Source: Candidatus Competibacter denitrificans Run_A_D11
Lineage (GTDB): Bacteria; Pseudomonadota; Gammaproteobacteria; Competibacterales; Competibacteraceae
DNA length: 64,000 nt
Direction of reading: 5' to 3'
Assembly: GCF_001051235.1 (NCBI RefSeq)
Contig: NZ_CBTJ020000071.1
Coordinates: 1 to 64,000, forward strand
The translations under genes were made by a program, and so were the position numbers. Below, one piece after another: positions 7,875-19,034 of this stretch (position 1 is its first letter; every line of letters starts with the position of its first letter). A model generated the notes under the pieces. The model made no database searches. It was not told the DNA's origin and saw nothing but the letters and a program-made list of their open reading frames with translations.

Positions 7875-9365
7875 ATGGCACCCGAAGATGTGGCCGCGAT
7901 TGATCTCGGCTCTAACAGCTTCCATATGATCGTCGCCCGAATCGCCAATGAGCATGTACAGGTGCTCGACCGGCTACGTGAAATGGTGCAATTAGCGGCG
8001 GGCCTTGACGATAAAAATCGATTATCGGAGGAATCGCAGCAGCGAGCGCTGGAGTGTTTGGCGCGTTTTGGTCAGCGTTTGCGCCATATTTCGCCCCAGC
8101 GTTTGCGGATCGTCGGCACCAACACCTTGCGGCAAGCGCGCAACAGCGCAGATTTTCTGGTCCGTGCCGAGGATGTGCTCGGCCACACCGTCGAGATCAT
8201 TAGCGGCCAGGAAGAGGCGCGCTTGATCTATCTCGGCGTCGCGCACAGCGTTGCCGACATACCCGGTCGGCGGCTGGTCGTCGATATTGGTGGTGGTAGC
8301 ACGGAATTGATCATCGGTGAAAAATTCGAGCCACTGCATCTGACCAGCCTCAAGATGGGTTGCGTCAGCTTGAGCCGTGCCTGTTTCGCCGATGGTAAGA
8401 TCACTGAAAACCGGCTGCGCGAAGCTGAGTTGCGGGTGCAGTTGCGGTTGGAGCCGGTTCGTGAGGAGTATGTCGATCTTGGCTGGCAGGTCGTCACCGG
8501 TGCGTCGGGTTCGATCAAGGCGATTCAGGATGTGGTGGCACGCGAAGGCTGGGGCAGGGAGGGGATTACCTTGGAGGGATTGCGGCGTTTGCGCGCTGCC
8601 CTGCTGGATGCTGGGAATGTGGCAACGGTGGCATCGCGCTGGCAGTTGGAGCCTGCGCGGGCCAAGGTGTTCGCCGGTGGTTTCGTCGTGCTGCATGGTT
8701 TGTGCGAAGCGCTCAAAATCGACAAGGTGGCTGTCTCGGACGGGGCGCTGCGAGAAGGCGTGATCTACGATTTACTGGGTCGTATTCGCCACGAGGATGT
8801 ACGGGATCGGACCATCGCGGCCGTGACCGAGCGTTATGGCCTGGATCGAGCACAGGCGGAGCGGGTGAACGCAACCGCGCACGATTTGCTGGTGCAGGTG
8901 GCTGCCGGATGGGGTTTGGAGCGCGAGGAATTCGCCCACGCCTTGGAATGGGCAGCGCGCTGGCACGAGATCGGCCTGTTGCTGGCCTATCACCAATATA
9001 ACCGACATGGGGCCTACATTCTGCAAAACGCGGATTTGCCGGGTTTTTCGCAAACCGACCAGACTTTGTTGGCGGCCTTGATTCAATACCATCGCCGCTC
9101 ATTTCCAGCCGATGCATTCGCCCATTTGCCACGCGATGTCGCGCCCTTGGCGCGGCGACTGTGTCTATTGTTGCGACTGGCTGTCGTGCTCAATCGCGCT
9201 CGTAGCCGTCAGCCGCCGCCGATTCCCCAGTTGGCGGTTGCTGAACAGCGGCTCGAATTGCGCTTTCCGGCAGGTTGGTTGGACGCACACCCGCTGACCC
9301 GAACCGATCTGACGGAAGAAGCACGCTTCCTGCGCAAGGCAGGGTTCCGGCTTGATTTCGCGTGA
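7875..9365 (+). CDS. ppx: Exopolyphosphatase / guanosine pentaphosphatase (Ppx/GppA family)
   Basis: A 496-residue enzyme. The ASKHA-fold phosphatase part has the phosphate-binding AIDLGSNSFHMIV motif near the N-terminus, VGTNTLRQARN, and the second phosphate motif DIGGGSTELIIGE. The C-terminal third (about 315-496) is the HD-like helical domain with HEIGLLLAYHQYNRHG. Ppx removes terminal phosphates from polyphosphate; GppA acts on pppGpp. Sequence alone does not separate the two, but the size and the neighbouring phoBR favour Ppx. The ATG at 7875 has AAAGGGGA just before it; an upstream TTG overlapping sixA is less likely. It is convergent with the next gene, seven bases away. Confidence 0.93.
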   Translation: MAPEDVAAIDLGSNSFHMIVARIANEHVQVLDRLREMVQLAAGLDDKNRLSEESQQRALECLARFGQRLRHISPQRLRIVGTNTLRQARNSADFLVRAEDVLGHTVEIISGQEEARLIYLGVAHSVADIPGRRLVVDIGGGSTELIIGEKFEPLHLTSLKMGCVSLSRACFADGKITENRLREAELRVQLRLEPVREEYVDLGWQVVTGASGSIKAIQDVVAREGWGREGITLEGLRRLRAALLDAGNVATVASRWQLEPARAKVFAGGFVVLHGLCEALKIDKVAVSDGALREGVIYDLLGRIRHEDVRDRTIAAVTERYGLDRAQAERVNATAHDLLVQVAAGWGLEREEFAHALEWAARWHEIGLLLAYHQYNRHGAYILQNADLPGFSQTDQTLLAALIQYHRRSFPADAFAHLPRDVAPLARRLCLLLRLAVVLNRARSRQPPPIPQLAVAEQRLELRFPAGWLDAHPLTRTDLTEEARFLRKAGFRLDFA

Positions 9366-9372
9366 TTTTGTT

Positions 9373-10203
9373 TCAAGTCGGCTGCGCGCCACCGTTGGAA
9401 TTGGATTTTAGGAATGGTTGCAGCAACAGCCCATCCATGCGAGTTGCACGCCAGTCACGAAACGCCTTCAGCCCAATCTTCATTCCAATATGACCATCTT
9501 GCGGCTGGTCTCGGTAAGTACCAAAGAGCCGGTCCCACCAGGGTAGATTGAAACCAAAGTTGCTATCGGTTTCCACTCGGTGAATCGAGTGATGGACGCG
9601 GTGCATATCGGGCGTGACGACGAAGCACCGCAGAATCCGATCCAGTCCTGGAGAGAAGTCGATGTTGCTGTGATTGAACATCGCGGTCGCATTCAGCAGC
9701 ATTTCAAATAGCAAGACTGCGACGGGTGGTGCACCCAACGCGGTGACCATGGCCAGTTTGATCAGCATGGATAGGACGATTTCCAAGGGATGAAAACGCA
9801 ACGCGGTAGTCACATCCAAATCCAAGTCGGTGTGATGGGTGCGGTGCAAGCGCCACAGCAGCGCGATTTTGTGAAAGGCCACATGTTGGGCATAAACCGT
9901 CAAGTCCAGCACCAGCAAGGCTGTGATAACCGCTAGTGCCCAAGGAACGTCCAAGCGATTTAACAAGCCCCAACTCTTATCGGCCGTGACTTGTGCTGTA
10001 CCGACCGCCAACAGCGGAAACAACAACCGCAGCACCACAGTGTCCACCGCGATCAGGCCAAAATTTGCCGGCCAACGGCGGACACGGAGCAAACTCAGCG
10101 ACCGACGCGGCCGGCGCCATTCCCAGGCCATCATCGCCAGCAGTACGATCAGGAAAAAGCCCAGTCGGATGCTAGTCTCGTGGTGTAATAACCAATCACT
10201 CAT
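9373..10203 (-). CDS. Sterol desaturase / fatty acid hydroxylase family membrane protein
   Basis: A 276-residue integral membrane di-iron enzyme with four or more hydrophobic segments. The His clusters that ligate iron are visible: HVAFH, HRTHH, FNHSN and HRVHHS. Family members hydroxylate or desaturate sterols, fatty acids or other lipids; the substrate here cannot be told. The start at 10203 was chosen over a Met three codons upstream because AGGAG lies nine bases before it, whereas the upstream Met directly abuts the AGGAG. It is convergent with ppx and divergent from hemB. Confidence 0.9.
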   Translation of the reverse strand: MSDWLLHHETSIRLGFFLIVLLAMMAWEWRRPRRSLSLLRVRRWPANFGLIAVDTVVLRLLFPLLAVGTAQVTADKSWGLLNRLDVPWALAVITALLVLDLTVYAQHVAFHKIALLWRLHRTHHTDLDLDVTTALRFHPLEIVLSMLIKLAMVTALGAPPVAVLLFEMLLNATAMFNHSNIDFSPGLDRILRCFVVTPDMHRVHHSIHRVETDSNFGFNLPWWDRLFGTYRDQPQDGHIGMKIGLKAFRDWRATRMDGLLLQPFLKSNSNGGAQPT

Positions 10204-10267
10204 TGAAACCATCTCCTGTCGGCGCAGTAGAGTGGCTCTATCCAGGAGCCTCCGATCTCGCTTGGAC

Positions 10268-10273
10268 TATAAT
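10268..10273 (+). promoter_or_regulatory. Candidate -10 element of hemB
   Basis: A perfect TATAAT lies 65 bases before the hemB start. No convincing -35 is present at 16-18 bases upstream, so the call rests on the hexamer and its position only. Confidence 0.35.
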
Positions 10274-10314
10274 CTCGTGCCCATGTCGTTTTGACCCCAT
10301 CTCTCGGCAGTTGA

Positions 10315-12041
<1,727 letters not shown>

Positions 12042-12079
12042 GAGGGGTATGATGGCTATTTGTTTTGGATGGCTATCAC

Positions 12080-13315
12080 TCACTCAGTGAGGTCTTGGAT
12101 GTCGATCAGCGTGTTGCCAACTGTGTTATTGACCCCGCGCACGATGGCCGTATAAAAGCCGGGTTTAAGACGAACGACTATGGCTGATTCGCGGGGATCA
12201 GTTGGCGCTCTGCCAGTTGCTGCAATCTCCGCTGCTTGGCTATCACGCCAATTGTTGTTGCTCGCCAAAGTGGCTTGGCCGCTGTACAGCGTCAACGTGG
12301 GATCGACCAGAGCGTTGGGAATGCCGGCAGCGCTCAGCGTCGGACCATTGGCCCGAATCAGAACCCATTTTTCCCCCGTGCCGCCGATACTGAAACTAAC
12401 CAGCATCGCATTGTCGCGTTCAACCCGGCCACGAGCGGAGAGATTCGTTAAAGTGCTTGCCGTTTGCCCGGTTTCGTACATTTCAATTACCGCATTACCG
12501 GTTGTATCACTGACACCACGTACAATCGCTGTATAAAAACCAGGATTAAGCGTGATGAGAAGAGCTGGCTCTTGCAGACTTCGAGGGGCTTTACCGGTGG
12601 CTGTAATACTCGCAGCCTGGTGGTCTTGCCAGTTATCGTTATGTGCTAGCACACTTTGACCTCTGTAAAGCGTCAGGGTTGGGTCGTAGAGAAGATTGGA
12701 AGTTCTAGCGCTGGCCAGCGAAGGACCTGTGGCGCGGATCAACACCTGTTTAGGGCTGTTTCCAGTAATGCCGAAACCGGCAATCATTGCATTATCGCCA
12801 GTTCCAACCCAGCCACGGGTATAAATATTGGTGAGCGGTAAGCGCGACGGCAGAGACGCTTGATGGGACGTACTGCCCTCGGTTGATGTGTCAGTTTTAG
12901 GGGGTGCAGTAGTGACCGGGGGTGATGTGGTTGTCGTGGAACCGCTGGAGGAAGGGGCCGGACTGTTGGTGCCTTGTGTTGTTGCCTGAGCCGAGATGGT
13001 TGCGGCAACCTCATTGGAAAAGCCGCTCTGATTATTACTTTTCCCAAACGCTTTAACGGCAAAATAATAAGTTCCGGCAGGGAGATCAGGGGTCGTGTAC
13101 GTCGTCGAGGTAATCAGGCTAGGCGGAGCGGGAAGGATCGTCATGTAATGCTGGGTCGTAGAACCGTAGTAGATACGATAACCCTCTACCGGGCCTGAGC
13201 TGGCGTTCCAGGCAAGCGTGATTCGAGCCGCAACGGCTGGAGAGGGCAGAAAAAGCCCACTCAGTAGGATGGCGAGCAAAAATACTGGGCTAATGGTGTT
13301 GATAAGAAATCGCAT
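12080..13315 (-). CDS. Secreted fibronectin type III protein with two tandem C-terminal repeats
   Basis: A 411-residue exported protein. A signal peptide covers residues 1-29 (ending PAVAA). A fibronectin type III domain follows (about 31-108, with TLAWNASSG and GYRIYYG). A Ser/Thr/Pro-rich linker spans 109-158, then come two homologous repeats of about 122 residues (160-284 and 289-410). Each repeat has DNAM, VLIRA-GP-L, DPTLTLY-GQ, NW-D-QAA and GFYTAIVRGV. The repeats are also alike at DNA level. This build suggests an extracellular or cell-surface binding protein. The start at 13315 was preferred to a frame-extended ATG at 13459 because it puts the signal peptide at the N-terminus; its ribosome-binding site is weak. 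The function is unknown. Confidence 0.75.
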   Translation of the reverse strand: MRFLINTISPVFLLAILLSGLFLPSPAVAARITLAWNASSGPVEGYRIYYGSTTQHYMTILPAPPSLITSTTYTTPDLPAGTYYFAVKAFGKSNNQSGFSNEVAATISAQATTQGTNSPAPSSSGSTTTTSPPVTTAPPKTDTSTEGSTSHQASLPSRLPLTNIYTRGWVGTGDNAMIAGFGITGNSPKQVLIRATGPSLASARTSNLLYDPTLTLYRGQSVLAHNDNWQDHQAASITATGKAPRSLQEPALLITLNPGFYTAIVRGVSDTTGNAVIEMYETGQTASTLTNLSARGRVERDNAMLVSFSIGGTGEKWVLIRANGPTLSAAGIPNALVDPTLTLYSGQATLASNNNWRDSQAAEIAATGRAPTDPRESAIVVRLKPGFYTAIVRGVNNTVGNTLIDIQDLTE

Positions 13316-13678
13316 AGCCCGTAAATATTGGGTTCTGTGTCGCCCCTTTTGCTCATCACTAGCCAATAATCTACTGGCTGTCGCTGTTCCTTCACCAAGC
13401 AAAAAAGCATTCTCTAAAAACCTCAAAAAACCGTAACTTTTTAGAAACACAATCGGCATTCTCTCTAAGGCTTACCAGGTAATTTGAGCGCAGATGATAA
13501 GCTTTCTGCCGACCAAGGTCATCTAATAATAAATTTTATTTATAAAAATTAATATATTAAAAAAATATGAATACTGTGTATACTATCATAGTAATGACAA
13601 ATTCACGGAATAGTTCCATTAACGGCATGTTGGCTAACCCGGATATAATTCTGGTGTTCAAAACCGATTTTTGTCATT
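13316..13678. other. AT-rich intergenic region
   Basis: These 363 bases lie between the secreted repeat protein and aapP, both on the - strand. The stretch 13520-13600 is strikingly AT-rich against the G+C-rich surroundings, with poly-A/T tracts. It likely contains the promoter of the secreted protein and the end of the aap transcript. No hairpin with a T-run was found after aapP and no gene or RNA is recognised. Confidence 0.4.
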
Positions 13679-14458
<780 letters not shown>

Positions 14459-14469
14459 CGAGTGGGTTC

Positions 14470-15579
14470 CTAGCGCTGATGGCCGGTGTGTAGGCGTTTT
14501 TCCAAATTACGGCTATAGCGCGACATGCCAAAACAAAATAACCAGTAAACGGCAGCGGCGAAGACGTAGCCCTCGGTGGAAAAGCCGAGCCACGCTGGGT
14601 TGGTGGTGGCGTTATGAACGATATTCATCAAATCGAACAAGCCGATGATGAGCACCAAAGAGGTATCCTTGAACAGGGCGATGAAGGTGTTGACGATGCC
14701 GGGGATCACCAGTTTCAGGGCTTGGGGCAACACGATCAGGCCCATGGATTTCCAGTAGCCCAGACCAAGCGCGGCGGCGGCTTCCAACTGCCCCTTGGGA
14801 ATCGCTTGTAGCCCACCGCGCACCACCTCGGCCATATAAGCGGCCTGAAACAGGGTGACGCCGATCAGTGCCCGCAGCAGCTTATCGAAATTCAGGCCAG
14901 CCGGCAGGAACAGCGGCAACATCACTGAGGACATAAACAGCACGGTAATCAGCGGAACGCCGCGCCAGAGTTCGATAAACGTCACGCATAATGCCTGAAT
15001 CGTCGGCATAGTGGAGCGGCGGCCCAAGGCCAATAGCACGCCCAGAGGCAAGGCGCCGGTCATGCCGACTCCGGCAATGACCAGCGTCAGGAGCAGCCCG
15101 CCCCAACTGCTGGTTTCGACCGCTGCTAAGCCCAGAATACCGCCCCGCATCAAAACGAAGGCGAAAATGGGAAACGCGATCAGCAAGCCTAGCCCCAGCC
15201 GCCTTTTCAATTTGGCCGGTACGGTGCGGATAAACAGGGGCGCCACGCCGAAAATCAGCAGCAAAACCAGCATATCGACCCGCCAGCGCTGTGCTTCTGG
15301 ATAAAATCCGTACATGAACTGCGCGAAGTGGGTGCGAATGAAAATCCAGCAAGCACCCCCCTGACCGCTACACGCCTCGCGGCTATCACCGCGCCAGGTG
15401 GCATCGAAAAAAGCCCAATTCAATACGGGTGGCAGCAGGGCATAGAGCAGATAGAGGGCCAGCGCCGTCAGTGCAATATTGGCTGGCGAGGAAAATAGAT
15501 GTCGGCGCAGCCAGCCGATAGCACCGACCGCGTTGGCTGGGGGCGGCAAATCGGGATGAGGGATATGGGGCTGGGTCAT
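14470..15579 (-). CDS. aapM: General L-amino acid ABC transporter, permease AapM
   Basis: A 369-residue inner-membrane protein of the His/Glu/Gln/Arg permease family with several hydrophobic helices. The first helix lies at about 33-55 after a Pro-rich cytoplasmic start. An insert around 65-105 precedes the conserved permease core. The EAA-type loop ([25 protein letters not shown] region) that contacts the ATPase is present in the C-terminal third. It pairs with AapQ. It starts three bases after the aapQ stop and ends 11 bases before aapP, so the three genes form one transcription unit. Confidence 0.94.
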   Translation of the reverse strand: MTQPHIPHPDLPPPANAVGAIGWLRRHLFSSPANIALTALALYLLYALLPPVLNWAFFDATWRGDSREACSGQGGACWIFIRTHFAQFMYGFYPEAQRWRVDMLVLLLIFGVAPLFIRTVPAKLKRRLGLGLLIAFPIFAFVLMRGGILGLAAVETSSWGGLLLTLVIAGVGMTGALPLGVLLALGRRSTMPTIQALCVTFIELWRGVPLITVLFMSSVMLPLFLPAGLNFDKLLRALIGVTLFQAAYMAEVVRGGLQAIPKGQLEAAAALGLGYWKSMGLIVLPQALKLVIPGIVNTFIALFKDTSLVLIIGLFDLMNIVHNATTNPAWLGFSTEGYVFAAAVYWLFCFGMSRYSRNLEKRLHTGHQR

Positions 15580-15582
15580 AGT

Positions 15583-16764
15583 TTAGCGTTCCACCAGCAA
15601 CGCCCGGCGGTTATACCAGTTCATCAGCAACGAGATCAGCAAACTGATGGTTAGATAAACCGCCATGGTAATCGCAATACATTCAATGGCCTGGCCAGTC
15701 TGATTAAGCACCGTGCCGGCGAATGAGGAAACCAGATCGGGATAACCGATAGCGGCGGCGAGCGACGAATTTTTCGTCAGATTCAAATATTGATTGGTGA
15801 GCGGCGGAATGATCACGCGCAATGCCTGCGGCAACACGACCAGCCGCAAGGTTTGGCCCGAATTGAGGCCCAGCGAAAATGCCGCCTCGGTCTGGCCATG
15901 GCTGACCGCCTGGATGCCGGAGCGCACGATTTCGGCGATGAAGGTGGCGGTATAGATCGAAAGTGCCAGCAGCAGCGAGGCCATTTCTGGGATCACTACC
16001 CAACCGCCGCGAAAATTAAACCCTTGCAGTTGCGGGTATTCCCAGACCAACGGTGATCCGGCCAGCCAGAACGTCAGCAGCGGCAAACCGATCAGCAAAG
16101 CCAGCGTTACGGAAAAAATCGGGAATTGCTGGCCGGTGGCTTGTTGACGCCGATGTGCCCAGCGGGCGATCCGCCATGCCAGGACAACCGCAAGCACCAG
16201 CGCAACCAGCACCCAGCTAAAACCCGCTTGCAGGTATGGGTGGGGCACATACAACCCGCGAATGTTCAGATAAATCGCCTCACCCAGGTGCAGGCTCTGC
16301 CGTGGGGCCGGCATCGCCCGCAGCACGGCGAAATACCAGAAGAAAATCTGTAGCAACAACGGAATATTGCGAAAGGTTTCGATATAGGCCAGGGCCAACC
16401 GGGAAATCAGCCAATTCTTCGATAAGCGGGCAATGCCCACCAGAAAGCCGATCAGCGTCGCCAGCACGATGCCCAGTGCCGATACCAGCAACGTGTTGAG
16501 CAAAGCTACCCAAAACACCTGGCCGTAACTGGATGACGAGGAGTAGGGAATTAGGGTTTGGACGATATCGAAGCCAGACGATGAATCGAGGAAACCGAAG
16601 CCGGAGGCGATGCCGAGGCGGCGCAGGTTTGATTGGGCGTTGTCGAAGATATACCAGCCAAACACCACAGTGGCAGTAAGAGCGATGATCTGAAAGGCAA
16701 TGGCGCGCGTTTGCGGGTTGTTCCAAAACGGCGGTTTGGCCGGGATAAGAGCGGGTTCGCTCAT
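15583..16764 (-). CDS. aapQ: General L-amino acid ABC transporter, permease AapQ
   Basis: A 393-residue membrane permease, longer than a typical amino acid permease because of the AapQ-specific insert between early helices. The C-terminal core includes the EAA-type loop (TEAAFSLGLNSGQTLRLVV) and the helix pair after it. It forms the translocation pore with AapM. It lies 96 bases downstream of aapJ, and that gap contains an intrinsic terminator. Transcription of aapQMP therefore depends on read-through or on a promoter in the gap. Confidence 0.94.
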   Translation of the reverse strand: MSEPALIPAKPPFWNNPQTRAIAFQIIALTATVVFGWYIFDNAQSNLRRLGIASGFGFLDSSSGFDIVQTLIPYSSSSSYGQVFWVALLNTLLVSALGIVLATLIGFLVGIARLSKNWLISRLALAYIETFRNIPLLLQIFFWYFAVLRAMPAPRQSLHLGEAIYLNIRGLYVPHPYLQAGFSWVLVALVLAVVLAWRIARWAHRRQQATGQQFPIFSVTLALLIGLPLLTFWLAGSPLVWEYPQLQGFNFRGGWVVIPEMASLLLALSIYTATFIAEIVRSGIQAVSHGQTEAAFSLGLNSGQTLRLVVLPQALRVIIPPLTNQYLNLTKNSSLAAAIGYPDLVSSFAGTVLNQTGQAIECIAITMAVYLTISLLISLLMNWYNRRALLVER

Positions 16765-16797
16765 GGTCGTTCTCGAAAATCCAGCAAAGACTGCACG

Positions 16798-16833
16798 AAA
16801 AAACCCCTTCCTAGCGAGGCGAGGGAAGGGGTT
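16798..16833 (-). terminator. Intrinsic terminator/attenuator between aapJ and aapQ
   Basis: A perfect 10-bp stem, AACCCCTTCC (16802-16811) with GGAAGGGGTT (16824-16833), with a 12-base loop. On the - strand it ends in a run of T (complement of the A-run 16798-16803), starting 28 bases after the aapJ stop. It would end most transcripts after aapJ, giving more binding protein than permease. Confidence 0.8.
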
Positions 16834-16860
16834 GAGTTTAATTACAGAGACCTAGCGCCT

Positions 16861-17880
16861 TCAGCGCACCGGCGGGGCATATTGCAAACCGCCCTGATTC
16901 CATAAAGCGTTCAAACCACGTTCGATTTTCAGCGGACTGCCCTTGCCGACGTTGCGGTCAAAGATTTCCCCATAGTTACCAACTTGCTTGATGACGGTCG
17001 CCATCCAGTCGTTGGCCAAGCCGAAATCCTTGCCTTTGTCGCCTTCGACGCCAAGCAAACGCTTCACGTCCGGGTTGGTGGATTTCTTCATCTCCTCGAC
17101 ATTCTTGGAGTTAACGCCTAATTCCTCGGCATTCACCATCACATAAAGGGTCCATTTAACCAGGTCAAACCAGTCATCGTCGCCGTGGCGGACCACCGGC
17201 CCTAACGGTTCCTTGGAGATGACTTCCGGTAACACCACATACTCATCCGGTTTGGCCAGCTTGATGCGCTGGGCATAGAGCTGCGACTGGTCGGAGGTCA
17301 GCACATCGCAACGGCCGGCCTCCAGGGATTTGGCGCTCTCATCGGATTTATCGTAGGTGATGGGTGTGAATTTCATCTTGCTGGCGCGGAAATAGTCACT
17401 TAAGTTCAGCTCGGTGGTGGTGCCAGCCTGGACGCAAACCGTAGCGCCGTCCAATTTCTTGGCGCTATTTACTCCCAGTTTCTTGTTGACCAGAAAGCCC
17501 TGGCCGTCGTAGTAGGTGACTCCGGCGAAATTCAGACCCTGGGCCGAATCGCGGCTGGAAGTCCAGGTGGTGTTGCGCGAGAGCACATCGATCTCACCCG
17601 ATTGCAGGGCGGTCAGGCGCTCCTTGGCGGTCAATGGGGTGTACTTAAGCTTGGTGGCATCGCCAAACAGAGCAGCGGCAATCGCGCGGCAGACATCGAC
17701 ATCGATGCCGCTGTAGTTGCCTTTCTCATCGGCGAAGGAGAAGCCGGGCAAGCCGTCGCTGATGCCGCATTTGATGAAGCCGTTTTTCTTGATGGCTTCC
17801 AAGGTTGTCCCGGCGTGGGCGACACTGATAGCGCTAAGTGACAGAATGGTGACAGCAGCCAAAGGTTTCCAGCTTTTCAT
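16861..17880 (-). CDS. aapJ: General L-amino acid ABC transporter, periplasmic binding protein AapJ
   Basis: A 339-residue solute-binding protein of family 3. Residues 1-23 form a signal peptide ending in AHA-G. The mature part opens with TLEAIKKNGFIKCGISDGLPGFS and has the GIDVDVCRAIAAALFGD block that marks the amino-acid binding family, followed by a long C-terminal lobe typical of AapJ. It captures amino acids in the periplasm and delivers them to AapQ/M. It is the first gene of the cluster; the terminator after it allows excess production. Confidence 0.96.
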   Translation of the reverse strand: MKSWKPLAAVTILSLSAISVAHAGTTLEAIKKNGFIKCGISDGLPGFSFADEKGNYSGIDVDVCRAIAAALFGDATKLKYTPLTAKERLTALQSGEIDVLSRNTTWTSSRDSAQGLNFAGVTYYDGQGFLVNKKLGVNSAKKLDGATVCVQAGTTTELNLSDYFRASKMKFTPITYDKSDESAKSLEAGRCDVLTSDQSQLYAQRIKLAKPDEYVVLPEVISKEPLGPVVRHGDDDWFDLVKWTLYVMVNAEELGVNSKNVEEMKKSTNPDVKRLLGVEGDKGKDFGLANDWMATVIKQVGNYGEIFDRNVGKGSPLKIERGLNALWNQGGLQYAPPVR

Positions 17881-17990
17881 GGGCTATCTCCCGAAAGGGT
17901 GGGTTAAGGCGTTAGAGGTTTAAGGCATAATTAGTATTGGTCTCAATCATAGGAAAAATATAGGGTGATTTTCCGCAAAGTAGAGCTTTT

Positions 17991-19034
17991 ATGACGGAAC
18001 GGGTTTTAATAACGCGCGGCCTTGCCACAGTTCAGGCCGCCATCGCGCTGATTCACGAAGCGATGCTGTCCGATGAATTCCATGTGGGCGCCAGCTATGT
18101 CACCGAGCAAACCCCGTTGCGCCGCACCGCCGATTCGTTTTATCTGGAACCTTCGCAGGCCACGCCGGACGCCTATATCGAATGGTTACTGGCGTTGTGT
18201 CGGGATGAGCGATTTCGCATCGTCTGGCCGCAAAACCGCTGGTCGCTGTTGATCGAGCAGCAAGCCCGGTTCGCCGCCGCCGGCGTCAGCCTGATTTTAC
18301 CCTGTCCAGCTACGGAAACGCTGGCGGAGATTCAGGACAAGGCGCGGGCCAATGCCCGGCTGGCTACCGTCGGGGTGCCACTACCGCAAACCATGCTGAT
18401 GACCACCGGTGCAGAGTTTAACGAAGCACTGGCGACTTTGAGTGCCAGCGGGCGGCGCACCTGTGTTAAACCGGTGCGGTCGATCTACGGTCTGGGTTTT
18501 CGCTTGATCGATGATGGCAAGTCGCCGTTGGAACGCTTTCTGGCCAATGATAACTTCGCGATCAGCGCCGCTGAATTCAGTCGGCTCCTGGATGCCTCGG
18601 TGGGCCATCCGCCTTTTCTAGCCATGGAGTATTTGGCGGGCGATGAGCGTTCCATCGACTGCCTGGCTCAGGATGGTCGGCTGGTGCGTGCCGTGGTTCG
18701 ACGCAAGCCCGCGAATTCCAATTGGCGCTGGCAGGTGATCGAGAATGATCCTGAAGCATGGGGAATCGCGGAATGCGCCGTCGCCGCTTTCCAGCTCAAC
18801 GGGTTGATCAACGTGCAAACGCGCGAACGGATCGGCGCCGATGGCACCCGACAGCAATGCTTCCTGGAAGTGAATCCACGGATGTCGGGCGGAATTTATC
18901 TGTCCTGTCAGGCAGGGTTAAACCTGCCGTATTGGATGTTGCGTTTGCTCGGTGGCACAGTGCAAGCAGCGGCTATTCCGCAACCAGCGAGCGGGCTAAA
19001 GGTAGCCAAAATCGAACAGGCTGTGATTTTGTGA
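17991..19034 (+). CDS. ATP-grasp enzyme of the Ter-type metabolite module
   Basis: A 347-residue ATP-grasp ligase. The first 120 residues are a Rossmann-like preATP domain (RVLITRG start). The ATP-binding part has K160 in CVKPVRSIYGLGF, the adenine/ribose region FLAMEYLAGDERSID (E213, E219) and the metal-binding FLEVNPRMSGG (E293, N295). It resembles the family described as 'ATP-grasp in the biosynthetic pathway with Ter operon'. Such enzymes join a carboxylate to an amine or thiol; the substrates here are unknown. The last four bases (GTGA) are shared with the next gene, so translation is coupled. It is divergent from aapJ, with about 110 bases between. Confidence 0.85.
   Translation: MTERVLITRGLATVQAAIALIHEAMLSDEFHVGASYVTEQTPLRRTADSFYLEPSQATPDAYIEWLLALCRDERFRIVWPQNRWSLLIEQQARFAAAGVSLILPCPATETLAEIQDKARANARLATVGVPLPQTMLMTTGAEFNEALATLSASGRRTCVKPVRSIYGLGFRLIDDGKSPLERFLANDNFAISAAEFSRLLDASVGHPPFLAMEYLAGDERSIDCLAQDGRLVRAVVRRKPANSNWRWQVIENDPEAWGIAECAVAAFQLNGLINVQTRERIGADGTRQQCFLEVNPRMSGGIYLSCQAGLNLPYWMLRLLGGTVQAAAIPQPASGLKVAKIEQAVIL

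Noticed and set aside
8022..8696. 224-codon open frame antisense to ppx
   Set aside because: The sense frame has full Ppx/GppA motifs; this frame is a shadow.
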